A DNA stretch of 61,016 bases from an uncultured Alphaproteobacteria bacterium (GTDB taxonomy: Bacteria > Pseudomonadota > Alphaproteobacteria > HIMB59 > GCA-002718135). The translations under genes and the position numbers were made by a program. The notes beneath the pieces were generated by a model. The model saw nothing but the letters and a program-made list of their open reading frames with translations, did no database searches and was not told where the DNA came from. The DNA is taken from positions 1 through 61,016 of the forward strand of contig CACJPV010000007.1 of the NCBI GenBank assembly GCA_902595425.1. The letters are read 5' to 3'. Positions 20,330 to 29,033 of the stretch are shown piece by piece; within the stretch, counting starts at the first letter, position 1; each line of letters opens with the position of its first letter.

Positions 20330-20680
20330 TTATTTTTTCTTACCTAAAAGGCCTGATAATAATCTGCCTTTTTCTTCAGTCTTAGTTTCTTTTACTTGTT
20401 GTTTTTTTTCTGTTTCAGTAGAAGTATACAGATCAGCTACCATTCCAGGTGCAATTCTAATTTCAACATTCTCAGAAACTTGAACTTGCAACTCTCTGTT
20501 GTCTGCAACTTTATTGATCGTTCCTATAATTCCTCCCGAAGTAATTATTTTATCACCTCTTCTAAGATTATTTAACATTTCACGATGTTGCTTTACTTTT
20601 TTTTGTTGAGGCCTAATTAAGAGTATATAAAAAACACCAAAAATTAAAATTAATGGTAGAAAAGCGCCAATTGATTCCAT
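20330..20680 (-). CDS. yajC: preprotein translocase subunit YajC
   Basis: Small single-pass partner of SecDF. The 116-residue protein has the N-terminal helix followed by the signature IRPQQKKVKQHREML and the GDKIITSGGIIGTI segment, then a Lys/Glu-rich tail. First gene of the yajC-secD-secF operon, diverging from the DUF815 ATPase gene across 76 bases. Confidence 0.94.
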   Translation of the reverse strand: MESIGAFLPLILIFGVFYILLIRPQQKKVKQHREMLNNLRRGDKIITSGGIIGTINKVADNRELQVQVSENVEIRIAPGMVADLYTSTETEKKQQVKETKTEEKGRLLSGLLGKKK

Positions 20681-20756
20681 AAATTTCCTTGATTATTAAT
20701 TTGAGAGATTTCTTATACTGTGTAAAAGAAAAAAGCAATTAAACTAAAGAAATTAC

Positions 20757-21560
20757 ATGTTTTTGAGAAAGTATCTATTAAAGCAGGCTGTAAAGCAAAA
20801 CTCTTATTTTAATTGGATAAATGAAAACAAAAGTATCCAGGCTATTAAAAGTTTTAAGCCTTTGAAATTAGATTTAATTATAGGTGTTGAAAGTCAAAAA
20901 AATATTTTATTAAATAATACTCAAAGTTTTGCAGAAGGTAATTTCACTAATAATGCACTACTATGGGGAGCAAGAGGTAATGGTAAAAGCTCTCTAATCA
21001 AATCAGTTTTTAATGAACTCTTATCAACACATAAAAATTTAAAATTAATACAGCTTAATAAGAATAACATTTTTGATATTGAGCTAATATATCAACTGCT
21101 TGGTAAGTTTTCTGATTATAGATTTATTATTTTTATCGATGATTTATCATTTGAAAAAATAGATAGTGATTATAAAATAATTAAATCAACGTTAGATGGA
21201 AGTATACAAAATCAACCGAATAACATCTTATTATATGTGTCATCAAACCGACGCCATCTAATGCCAAGAGATATGATAGATAATGAAAGGTCATCAGCAA
21301 TACATACAGATGAAAGCGTAGAAGAAAAAATTAGTCTTAGTGATAGATTTGGTCTTTGGATTGGTTTTCATAAATTATCACAAATTGATTATCTTAAGAT
21401 AATTCAAGCATATTGTGAGTATTATAAAATAAACTATGATGAAAATATCAAAAAAAAAGCAATACAATGGAGTTTGCAAAGGGGTAATAGAACTGGAAGA
21501 ACTGCATGGCAGTTTATTATAGATACAGCCTCAAATCAAAATTTAAAAATTAATTTTTAG
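20757..21560 (+). CDS. AAA+ superfamily ATPase of the DUF815 family
   Basis: A 267-residue protein with Walker A GARGNGKSS near residue 72, Walker B FIIFIDDLSF near 122 and the sensor-like SSNRRHLMPRD segment followed by DRFGLWIGFH, which together define DUF815. The cellular role of the family is unknown; a metal- or membrane-linked chaperone-like ATPase is a guess. In many alphaproteobacteria it lies beside yajC-secDF, as here, divergently. Its 3' end overlaps the convergent FKBP gene by 11 bases. Confidence 0.85.
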   Translation: MFLRKYLLKQAVKQNSYFNWINENKSIQAIKSFKPLKLDLIIGVESQKNILLNNTQSFAEGNFTNNALLWGARGNGKSSLIKSVFNELLSTHKNLKLIQLNKNNIFDIELIYQLLGKFSDYRFIIFIDDLSFEKIDSDYKIIKSTLDGSIQNQPNNILLYVSSNRRHLMPRDMIDNERSSAIHTDESVEEKISLSDRFGLWIGFHKLSQIDYLKIIQAYCEYYKINYDENIKKKAIQWSLQRGNRTGRTAWQFIIDTASNQNLKINF

Positions 21561-22272
21561 TTAATTGATAATTATCTTTAATAAGCTGTTGAATACCTCC
21601 TTTTAAAGAATGCATATTCTTTGCTCCAAGTTGCTCAGCAAAGCCATTTGCCAGAATAGAAGATATTTCTCCCTTATTACTTATAAAAACTATATTATCA
21701 TTTAAATCTACAAGATCTTGAAAAGTTTTCATAAATTCTGGAACAAAATTTCCATAAATATCAAAGGCAGTGATTTCTAAAGAACCTGGGATGGTTCCAG
21801 TATTATCTCTTTCTTTTTTTGTTCTTATATCAATAAATTTGTAACTATCTTTCTGTAATTTATCGATCTCATAACTAACTACAAGTTTGTAGTTAGGAAG
21901 TTGAACATCAATAATTTCAACATCAAAAATAAGATTTGCATTAGGCGGTATAAGATCACCTGCACCTCTTTCTCCATAACCCAATTCAGAAGGTATAAAA
22001 ATAGTTCTTTTACCTCCAACTTTCATTCCTAAAAGTCCTTGCTCCCAACCTTCAATTACTTGTTTTAAACCTATTTGGAAACTAAATGGTTGACCTCTAT
22101 CATAACTACTATCAAAAACAGTTCCATCCTCAAGCTTGCCAGTGTAATGAACTAAAATTTTTGAATGCAAAAGAATTTCTGCACCTTCACCATCAATATT
22201 ATTTTTAACAGTAACAGTGTTTGCCAGTGTTATTTTTGATATAAATAATAAAATTATAATAATTTTTTTCAT
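21550..22272 (-). CDS. secreted FKBP-type peptidyl-prolyl isomerase fused to a rhodanese-like domain
   Basis: The protein (240 residues) starts with a signal peptide (residues 1-17), then an FKBP domain at about 30-128 (VHYTGKLEDG, VIEGWEQGLLGM, IPSELGYGERG), whose hydrophobic pocket residues are kept. Residues ~145-235 form a rhodanese-like fold (FIDIRTKKERDNTGTIPGS, LKGGIQQL). In the active loop FISNKGEISS the catalytic Cys is Ser198, so sulfur transfer is not expected. Likely a periplasmic folding factor whose second domain binds rather than catalyses. The ATG overlaps the upstream DMT transporter stop. Confidence 0.85.
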   Translation of the reverse strand: MKKIIIILLFISKITLANTVTVKNNIDGEGAEILLHSKILVHYTGKLEDGTVFDSSYDRGQPFSFQIGLKQVIEGWEQGLLGMKVGGKRTIFIPSELGYGERGAGDLIPPNANLIFDVEIIDVQLPNYKLVVSYEIDKLQKDSYKFIDIRTKKERDNTGTIPGSLEITAFDIYGNFVPEFMKTFQDLVDLNDNIVFISNKGEISSILANGFAEQLGAKNMHSLKGGIQQLIKDNYQLTKN

Positions 22273-23156
22273 ATTTGCCTTTGGTTAACTTTGAGGTTGT
22301 TTATTTTTTTGCCTAATTTGTTTTCTCTATAAATAATATAATATGTTGAAATAACAATTACTAGACTGCCAATAATCACATATTTATCAGGATAATCGTT
22401 AAAAAAAATAATTCCAAAAGTTATTGCCCATATTATAGCTGTGTAATCAAAAGGTTGCAAAAGGTTAACAGATGAGATTTTATAAGCATTAGTTAACAGG
22501 ATTTGAGCGATACCTCCACAAAATCCCATAGCAATTAATAATAACCATAAATTTAACGTTGGTTGTTTCCAATTCAAGATAAGAATAGGCAAATAGAATA
22601 GAGAAACAAATGCATGAAGATAAAAACTACAAGTAGGTGGAGCATCATATGAAAGTAATTTTTTCATGATAATTACTGCAAACGAAAGTGCAAATGCGCC
22701 TATAAGAGGATAAATAGAATAGATACTAAACAAAGATGTACCTGGCCTGAAAACTATTAATACTCCAATAAATCCAAAAAAAATTGCTAACCATCGTCTA
22801 ATGCCAACTTTTTCTTTCAAAATAAAAATTGCAAGAATTGTAATGATCATAATGCTTGCAAAACTTATTGAAGAAACATCAGCTAAAGGCAAAATACCAA
22901 ATGCTCTAAAAAAACAAAACATAGCTAAACAAGCAATTACGGCTCTTAGCAAATGTAAATTTATTTTATTCGTTTTAAGGGTTGAGTTAGTAAAATAAAT
23001 CATAGCCAAAACGGGAAAAATTCCAAAAAAACATCTAAAAAAAACAATTTGAAAAGTATTAAAATCTGCAGATAGTTTTTTAATTAATACATCCATTAAT
23101 ACAAAAAAAATTACAGAACAAATTTTTAGTGTAATCGCAATATAATTATTTGCCAT
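22269..23156 (-). CDS. EamA/DMT-family transporter
   Basis: Ten predicted membrane helices in two EamA repeats; the first repeat ends with the diagnostic KVGIRRWLAIFFGFIGVL segment. 295 residues is the family norm. DMT proteins export or import small metabolites such as amino acids or nucleotides; the substrate cannot be read from sequence. It overlaps the next DMT gene upstream by 11 bases and the FKBP gene downstream by 4, so the three form one operon. Confidence 0.9.
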   Translation of the reverse strand: MANNYIAITLKICSVIFFVLMDVLIKKLSADFNTFQIVFFRCFFGIFPVLAMIYFTNSTLKTNKINLHLLRAVIACLAMFCFFRAFGILPLADVSSISFASIMIITILAIFILKEKVGIRRWLAIFFGFIGVLIVFRPGTSLFSIYSIYPLIGAFALSFAVIIMKKLLSYDAPPTCSFYLHAFVSLFYLPILILNWKQPTLNLWLLLIAMGFCGGIAQILLTNAYKISSVNLLQPFDYTAIIWAITFGIIFFNDYPDKYVIIGSLVIVISTYYIIYRENKLGKKINNLKVNQRQI

Positions 23157-24021
23157 ATACTTGTTTAATTTGACCAGGCACAGAAATTATTCCACTAAAG
23201 ACAATCAATATAGCTCCAATCAAAGCGTATGTATTGAGGTATTCGTTGAAGAAAAAGAATCCGACTAAAGATGACCAAACAATCTGCAGATAAACCAAGC
23301 AAAAAATTGCTGAATAATACTTTTGCGCCATTCTGAATGAATACGTAGCTAAAAAAATAGCAAGGTTAATAAATATTGAAGCTGTTGTTATTAGAAAAAA
23401 AATTTTAAAATCTATTTTTAGAGGATCTATTAAAAATAAAATAAATGATGTTACATGTATAATTAAACCACCATAAATAAAATAACCAATGGCCGTAGCA
23501 ATATTATTGAATTTATTTACTATAACAGTGCTTAAAGTAATCAAACAAACACCTAATAAAGTAACCAAAAAATAAATATTAAAAGTATCAAAACCTGGTT
23601 GAACAACAAATAAGACTCCAGTAAAACCAAAAAGTAGCGATGTATAAATAAAAATATTAAGTTTTTCTTTTAAAATAAAAAAAGCAAGTACAGCTCCAAC
23701 TAATGGTGAAGACATATTTAAAGTTGTAAATTCAGGTAAGCTTATATTTTTAAGTGCCAAAAAGGTAATAAAAGGCATTGGTGAGAAAATTAAAGATCTT
23801 ATAATCAAAATTTTATAATTAGTGCTCACTAGATGTTTTTTTAAATTTTTTTTAAAAAATAAATATATTGGAACACTTAAATATGCAGGAGTTCCATAAA
23901 AAATAAAATGATAAAATTGTATATTATTAGAAGATAAGTAATTAATGATCGCATCATTAATAACAAAAAAAATACTAGATAATAATAACGCAGAGGATGC
24001 TAAAATAATATTTTTTTTCAT
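23146..24021 (-). CDS. EamA/DMT-family transporter
   Basis: Ten-helix membrane protein of 291 residues with two EamA repeats (motif KEKLNIFIYTSLLFGFTGVLFV at the end of the first). It is clearly paralogous to, but well diverged from, the downstream neighbour. First gene of the DMT-DMT-FKBP operon, diverging from the acylphosphatase gene across 65 bases. Overlapping DMT pairs may work as heteromers or simply be duplicates; not decidable here. Confidence 0.9.
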   Translation of the reverse strand: MKKNIILASSALLLSSIFFVINDAIINYLSSNNIQFYHFIFYGTPAYLSVPIYLFFKKNLKKHLVSTNYKILIIRSLIFSPMPFITFLALKNISLPEFTTLNMSSPLVGAVLAFFILKEKLNIFIYTSLLFGFTGVLFVVQPGFDTFNIYFLVTLLGVCLITLSTVIVNKFNNIATAIGYFIYGGLIIHVTSFILFLIDPLKIDFKIFFLITTASIFINLAIFLATYSFRMAQKYYSAIFCLVYLQIVWSSLVGFFFFNEYLNTYALIGAILIVFSGIISVPGQIKQVYGK

Positions 24022-24086
24022 ATTTTTTCTAAATAAGATTGTATTGAAAGATTTCGTTATTATATTTTATAAACAATACAATATTT

Positions 24087-24386
24087 ATGGAAAATAAAGA
24101 AATTAAAACTTATAGGTTAATTATTAAAGGCAAAGTTCAAAATGTTGGTTTTCGTCATTGGTTTAGTGATTTGGCAATTTCTCTTGGGTTAAATGGTTAT
24201 GTGCAAAATAAAGAAAGTAAAGACGAAGTAGAAGCAATTATTCAAGGTGATATGCAATCAATATTATCTATAACAGAAAAATCAAAAACTGGACCTGAAT
24301 TAGCTCTTGTGGAAGGTGTTATTCCATCAAGCATAATCAGCAATGTCACCTACTCAGGGTTTATCGTAAAATACGAAACAAATTAA
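24087..24386 (+). CDS. acylphosphatase
   Basis: Small cytosolic enzyme hydrolysing carboxyl-phosphate bonds. The 99-residue protein has the catalytic pattern GKVQNVGFRHWF, with the essential Arg, and the second signature GLNGYVQNKESKDEVEA, where the catalytic Asn is kept. Normal length is 90-100. It converges on the aminotransferase gene with a 4-base overlap of stops. Confidence 0.94.
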   Translation: MENKEIKTYRLIIKGKVQNVGFRHWFSDLAISLGLNGYVQNKESKDEVEAIIQGDMQSILSITEKSKTGPELALVEGVIPSSIISNVTYSGFIVKYETN

Positions 24387-25717
24387 TTAAATGCTTGTTT
24401 AAGAGTATTGTGAAGACTATTAAACATCTCATCAATTTGAGCTCTATTAATTATAAATTGTGGGCATAAAACAATAGCAGGCCCCAGTGGTCTGCAAATT
24501 AAACCATTGTCAATTGACATATTTGCAACTTTATCACCCATGTTTAAATGACCTTCAAAAGGCTCTTTTGTTTTTTTATCTTTTACCATTTCTAGAGCAG
24601 CCATAAGTCCAATACCTCTTGTTTCTCCAATATGATCATAGTCATTAAATTCATTAAGTCTCTCATGAAAATATGGTGATACGCTTCTTACATTATCTAA
24701 TAAACCTTCATTAATAATTACATCAATTGCTTTAAGTGCTATTGCGCAGCCAACTGGGTGCCCTCCTGCTGTAAACCCATGAGGAAACTCTTCTGCTTCT
24801 TCGGACACAGATGTAAACTCATCAGCAAATTCTTTATTTACAATTACAGCCCCCATTGGAAAATATCCTGCCGTTAAACACTTAGAAGAAATAATAATAT
24901 CTGGTTTAATATTATATGTTTCGCATCCCCATAATTTTCCTGTTCTTCCAAAACCACAAATTACTTCATCTGCAACAAGAGGAATGTCATATTTTTTTAA
25001 GATTGGTTGAATTAAATCAAAATAATTTTTTGAAGGTGGAATTACGCCTCCTGCTCCTTGCACAGGTTCAGCAACAAATCCAGCAATTGTATCAGGCCCT
25101 TCCTTTAAAATTAACTTTTCTAAGTTATCTGCCATTCTTTTTGAAAATTCTTCCTCAGTTTCATCTTCTTCTCCAAATTTCCAATAGTGAGGGCAATCAG
25201 CATGAATAAATCCATCTAAAGGCAATTTAAACTCTCCGTTATATGGTTTGCCAGTCATGGATGCTGCACCAAGTGTAACACCATGATAGCCATTTATTCT
25301 TGTAATTATCTTTCTTTTATTTGGTTTTTCTTTTCTAGCATTAAGCATCCACAACATTTTAACCATTGTATCATTTGCCTCTGATCCTGAATTACAAAAA
25401 AAGACTCTTCCTTCATCAAATGGAGAGACTTCTATAATCTTATCTGCAAGTTCTAGAGTTTCTTCAGGGAGTCTTCCAAACAAAGAGTGATAACCCGCAA
25501 ATTTAGAATATTGTTTTTGAGCTACTTCTATTAAACCTGGATGATCAAAACCAGCACATGCATTCCATAAACCTGAATTGGCATCTAAATATTTTTTATC
25601 ATTAATATCATATACGTAAATACCTTTACCATGTGAAATAACTACAGGACCTCTTTCATTTAAGGTTTTTAAATCAGTAAAACCATATAGATGATGTGAT
25701 TGGTTAGATTTTAGCAT
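24383..25717 (-). CDS. class III omega-aminotransferase (amine/omega-amino acid:pyruvate type)
   Basis: PLP enzyme of 444 residues. Cofactor contacts are NSGSEAND, NGYHG, DEVICGFGRTG and the Schiff-base lysine in SSKCLTAGYFPMGA. The N-terminal GKGIYVYDINDKKYLDANSGLWN is typical of the omega-amino acid:pyruvate/taurine/diamine group rather than ornithine or GABA enzymes. Substrate is not decidable; the nearby DMT exporters and LysE suggest amine or amino acid traffic. It diverges from a DMT gene across only 26 bases. Confidence 0.88.
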   Translation of the reverse strand: MLKSNQSHHLYGFTDLKTLNERGPVVISHGKGIYVYDINDKKYLDANSGLWNACAGFDHPGLIEVAQKQYSKFAGYHSLFGRLPEETLELADKIIEVSPFDEGRVFFCNSGSEANDTMVKMLWMLNARKEKPNKRKIITRINGYHGVTLGAASMTGKPYNGEFKLPLDGFIHADCPHYWKFGEEDETEEEFSKRMADNLEKLILKEGPDTIAGFVAEPVQGAGGVIPPSKNYFDLIQPILKKYDIPLVADEVICGFGRTGKLWGCETYNIKPDIIISSKCLTAGYFPMGAVIVNKEFADEFTSVSEEAEEFPHGFTAGGHPVGCAIALKAIDVIINEGLLDNVRSVSPYFHERLNEFNDYDHIGETRGIGLMAALEMVKDKKTKEPFEGHLNMGDKVANMSIDNGLICRPLGPAIVLCPQFIINRAQIDEMFNSLHNTLKQAFN

Positions 25718-25743
25718 ATAAAAAGTAAATATTTTTTTTTACA

Positions 25744-26637
25744 ATGAAACGCAAGTATATTTTTTCTCCAGCAATACTAGGCATTTTATTCATGATTTTG
25801 AGTCAATTTTCCTTTTCTCTAAATGATAGTTTAGTAAAATTAATTGTAATAGAGTCCTCAAATCAACTTTCTTTATTAAATACAATTTTTATCAGAGGGC
25901 TTTTTACAACTTTAGTAATATTATTATATATAAAAATTGTTGAAAGAAAAAATTTAATTACAATAGTTAGTAAGATTCCATATCACAAAAGAGGTCTATA
26001 TGAAGTTTTAACAGCTATTTGTTTTCTATCAGGATTAATTTTATTACCATTTGCAGAAGTTTATACTTTGTTAATGACTAATCCTTTATTTGTAACCATT
26101 TTCGCCTTTTTATTTTTAAAAGAAAAGGTTGGCATAAGAAGATGGATAGCAATAACAGTTGGTTTTATAGGAGTATTGATAGTTATAAATCCTAATCAAG
26201 TGAATTTTAATTTTTTATACATTTTACCAATTATGGCTGCAATTTTTTTGACAATAAGAGATATTAAAACAAAAAATATTGCTAATGATAATAATAGTTT
26301 TGAGATAATCTTTATAACATCTCTATTAATGACTGTTTTTTCTGGTTTTGGATCTTTATTTTCAGAATTTACTTTAGAATTTAAATCACTTTTTAAGATA
26401 ATACTGGCTTCTATTTTTTTATCAATTGCATATTTACTTTCAGTTTTAACAGTTTTTTATGCACCGTTATCTCTTACGTCATCTGCAAGATATAGTGTTA
26501 TTATATTTGGAATATTTTTTGGTTACGTTTTCTTTGATGAACTCCCAACCATCAATATGATAATTGGCGCATTATTTATTATATTCAGTGGGTTATTTGT
26601 AATACAAAGAGAGAGAAAACTTGGAAAAACAAAATAG
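25744..26637 (+). CDS. EamA/DMT-family transporter
   Basis: Ten-helix, 297-residue membrane protein with two EamA repeats. The segment KVGIRRWIAITVGFIGVLIV is nearly the same as that of the transporter at 22269-23156, so the two are likely close paralogues. It is divergent from the omega-aminotransferase gene, a layout that suggests shared control and export or import of that enzyme's substrate or product (inference). Confidence 0.9.
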   Translation: MKRKYIFSPAILGILFMILSQFSFSLNDSLVKLIVIESSNQLSLLNTIFIRGLFTTLVILLYIKIVERKNLITIVSKIPYHKRGLYEVLTAICFLSGLILLPFAEVYTLLMTNPLFVTIFAFLFLKEKVGIRRWIAITVGFIGVLIVINPNQVNFNFLYILPIMAAIFLTIRDIKTKNIANDNNSFEIIFITSLLMTVFSGFGSLFSEFTLEFKSLFKIILASIFLSIAYLLSVLTVFYAPLSLTSSARYSVIIFGIFFGYVFFDELPTINMIIGALFIIFSGLFVIQRERKLGKTK

Positions 26638-26639
26638 AA

Positions 26640-27089
26640 TTATAGCTTATTTTCTTTAATATAATCTAACACTTCATCAACATGATCTTTTACTTTCACT
26701 TTTGTCCAGCTATGTAAGATTTTGCCATTATTATCTAAAATAAATGTAGACCTATTAATGCCGAAATACTTTTTGCCATACATAGATTTTTCAATCCAAA
26801 TTCCAAGTTTTTCACAGACGTCAGTTAAATCTGAACCAAGCTCATATTTAAGTTTATACTTTTCAGAAAATTTAGTATTTTTTTCAATTGAGTCTTTTGA
26901 TGCTCCAAAAATATCAAAACCAAGCTTTTTAAAAGTTGATAATTTTTTTTGAAAATCCTGGACCTCTATTGAGCAGCCCCCTGTCATTGCTTTTGGGTAG
27001 AAAAACAAAACGGTTTTTTTATTTAACTTTGTTGAGTCTAAAGTAGAGCTATTAGTAAGACTTAGTTTAAATTTAATTTTTTTGGTCAT
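26640..27089 (-). CDS. bcp: peroxiredoxin, Bcp/PrxQ family
   Basis: Thiol peroxidase of 149 residues. The peroxidatic cysteine lies in FFYPKAMTGGCS, with the conserved Pro and Thr three and more residues before it. The resolving Cys five residues later, found in many PrxQ proteins (CxxxxC), is Gln here (CSIEVQ). Another cysteine in TDVCEKLG is present. So it is either a one-Cys type or uses the later Cys. The KSMYGKKYFGINRSTF segment is typical Bcp. Confidence 0.9.
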   Translation of the reverse strand: MTKKIKFKLSLTNSSTLDSTKLNKKTVLFFYPKAMTGGCSIEVQDFQKKLSTFKKLGFDIFGASKDSIEKNTKFSEKYKLKYELGSDLTDVCEKLGIWIEKSMYGKKYFGINRSTFILDNNGKILHSWTKVKVKDHVDEVLDYIKENKL

Positions 27090-27117
27090 ATTTAATGAAA
27101 GTGAAAGTTTTGTTAAT

Positions 27118-27255
27118 TTATTTTTTAGCGGATGTAGCTAGAAGTAAAGGAATAATCATTACCAATGTCATTAAAACTGACGGGTTAAATAACCAATACA
27201 GAAGTCCTAGTGAGAAAACAAGAAGCCAAAATTCGTTTTTTTGAAATATATTCAT
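27118..27255 (-). CDS. small two-helix membrane protein (45 aa)
   Basis: An ATG-started frame on the minus strand fills the gap between the SRAP and peroxiredoxin genes. The product starts MNIFQKNEFWLLVFSLGLLY and ends with Lys-Lys after a second hydrophobic stretch, so it looks like a helical hairpin of the inner membrane. No family is recognised. Support is an intact frame in an otherwise empty 204-base gap, same strand as both neighbours, and clean hydrophobic/charged partition. Confidence 0.45.
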   Translation of the reverse strand: MNIFQKNEFWLLVFSLGLLYWLFNPSVLMTLVMIIPLLLATSAKK

Positions 27256-27292
27256 AATTGGGTAATAACAAAAATTCAGTATAATACTATTA

Positions 27293-27940
27293 TTAATTTA
27301 TAGCTATAATACATTTTTCATCATTGTTTTTTGGATTGTTTACATGCTTAGAAACTTCAACATAATTTAAATCAATATCTTCTAAATTATCAAAATTTAA
27401 ATTGTTATCTTTACAATCTAAATATTCTTGTGCATTATTTGCATTAAAAATAATTGGCATTCTGTGGTGAATTTCACTTATTTTTTTATTTGCTGGTTTT
27501 GTAATTATTGAAAATACTCTTCTTTTATCATCATTATATTTTTCTTTTCTCCACACACCTGCAAAATAAATTAATTCACCTTCACCTAATTGAAGGAAAT
27601 AAGGTTTTTTTTCATCCTCTTTATTACACCACTCAAAATAACCATTGGCTGGAATTATGCATTTCCTTTTTAAAAATGAATCCTTAAAAAGTAGTTTAGT
27701 ATTTATAGTTTCAATTCTACTATTAATAACAGTTTGTTTATTTTGAGTTTTTCTGTTTATAAAATTATATCCCCAATTAGATGGTAAAAAATAATTCTCG
27801 TATTTATAACAAATTATTATATTTACATCTTGTCCTGGCGAAATATTAAATGATGGAGCTATCTTAAAATCTGAATTAATAAAGTTAAATATATTTTTTA
27901 ATTTATTAAGATTTTTAAAACTTGCAAACCTACCACACAT
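27293..27940 (-). CDS. yedK: SRAP (HMCES/YedK) abasic-site crosslinking protein
   Basis: Forms a covalent thiazolidine link with abasic sites in single-stranded DNA to shield them. The start is fixed at ATG 27938-27940 because the family needs Cys at position 2 (MCGRF) as the processed N-terminal nucleophile; the longer frame upstream would bury it. Other catalytic residues are present: Asn73 in INSRIET, Glu103 in GYFEW and His159 before RMP. 215 residues is normal. The ATG overlaps the stop of the upstream gene (TAATG). Confidence 0.95.
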   Translation of the reverse strand: MCGRFASFKNLNKLKNIFNFINSDFKIAPSFNISPGQDVNIIICYKYENYFLPSNWGYNFINRKTQNKQTVINSRIETINTKLLFKDSFLKRKCIIPANGYFEWCNKEDEKKPYFLQLGEGELIYFAGVWRKEKYNDDKRRVFSIITKPANKKISEIHHRMPIIFNANNAQEYLDCKDNNLNFDNLEDIDLNYVEVSKHVNNPKNNDEKCIIAIN

Positions 27941-28407
27941 TAGGATGATGTGGAAAGAGGCATAGGTGTAGATACTGCTGTGGTCATCCAACAATCTTTA
28001 AAGATACCATCATCCATTACTTTTTCTAATGTCCATTTAAAACCAAACATTTTTCCATCAGAAGCAGTAAGCTCAATGAAAAAATACGCAGAATTATTGT
28101 CAAGTTTAACTTCAAGAATTTCGTGTTTTGTATGATCCAACATAACGGCATAAGATGGAGCATACATCATCTTAGTAAATCTTTGAAGTGGTCCAGTGAA
28201 AGCCCTGTTAGAAGGATGTGCGAACTCCCAAGTTTGCTCTATACCAGCGTTCAAATATGGTTCGTTATTTTTCATTAAAGAAGATAATTGAATTTTTATA
28301 ACATCTTCAGGTTTAATATCTGGAGTTGGTTTTTTTATATCAGCAAGAAGTGATGTGCTAAATAAAATAATAAACGTTATAGTTGTAAAAACTTTCATTT
28401 TGGTCAA
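27940..28407 (-). CDS. secreted DUF4864-like protein
   Basis: The 155-residue product has an N-terminal signal peptide (cut near residue 22) and a single domain with conserved-looking WEFAHPSNRAFTGPLQRF and a WTLEK segment, matching my recollection of DUF4864 (periplasmic or thylakoid-type proteins of unknown role). It is translationally coupled to the SRAP gene downstream and diverges from lysE across 26 bases. Family name is tentative; secretion is well supported. Confidence 0.65.
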   Translation of the reverse strand: MTKMKVFTTITFIILFSTSLLADIKKPTPDIKPEDVIKIQLSSLMKNNEPYLNAGIEQTWEFAHPSNRAFTGPLQRFTKMMYAPSYAVMLDHTKHEILEVKLDNNSAYFFIELTASDGKMFGFKWTLEKVMDDGIFKDCWMTTAVSTPMPLSTSS

Positions 28408-28433
28408 TTAGTGTAATATATTTTTTTTACAAT

Positions 28434-29033
28434 ATGAGTATATCAGATTTTATTCAAGGATTTATAATAGGGATGACTTTAATAGTTGCAATTGGTCCCC
28501 AAAATTTATTTGTAATAAATCAAGGATTAAAAAAAAACTATATATTCTCAGTTGTCTTAATTTGCAGTTTGTCTGATAGTTTCCTAATAATATGTGGAAT
28601 TTATCTTTCAAATAGTATTTTAAGTCTAAACACCTCGACTATTCTAACAATGAAATTAATAGGAGGTATTTGGTTAGTTTTATATGGAATAAATAAAATT
28701 AAAAATTCTAGAAATCATAATATTGATAATAAAGAATATGATAAGGCAAGTTTTACTAAAGTAGCATTGACTACTCTCGCCATTACTTACGCTAACCCCC
28801 ATGTATATTTAGATACTTTAATTCTTCTAGGCTCTATTTCTGTAAACTTTAATAATCAAATATATTTTGGTTTAGGGGCGATATTTTCAAGTTTTATATT
28901 TTTTTTTAGTCTAGGCTATTTTGCAAATTATTTATCTAAATATATTAAATCAAAAAAAGTTTGGTTTTACATAGATAATGTAATGGGTTTTCTTATGCTT
29001 TTTTATGGCCTATTTTTTATTTTCATGAATTAG
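28434..29033 (+). CDS. LysE/ArgO-family amino acid exporter
   Basis: Six-helix membrane protein of 199 residues. The N-terminal IGPQNLFVINQGLKKN is the hallmark of the lysine/arginine exporter branch (IGAQNAFVLRQG), and TYANPHVYLDTLILLGS is the second signature. Likely exports basic amino acids. Its 3' end overlaps the convergent 1004-residue fusion gene by 24 bases. Confidence 0.9.
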   Translation: MSISDFIQGFIIGMTLIVAIGPQNLFVINQGLKKNYIFSVVLICSLSDSFLIICGIYLSNSILSLNTSTILTMKLIGGIWLVLYGINKIKNSRNHNIDNKEYDKASFTKVALTTLAITYANPHVYLDTLILLGSISVNFNNQIYFGLGAIFSSFIFFFSLGYFANYLSKYIKSKKVWFYIDNVMGFLMLFYGLFFIFMN

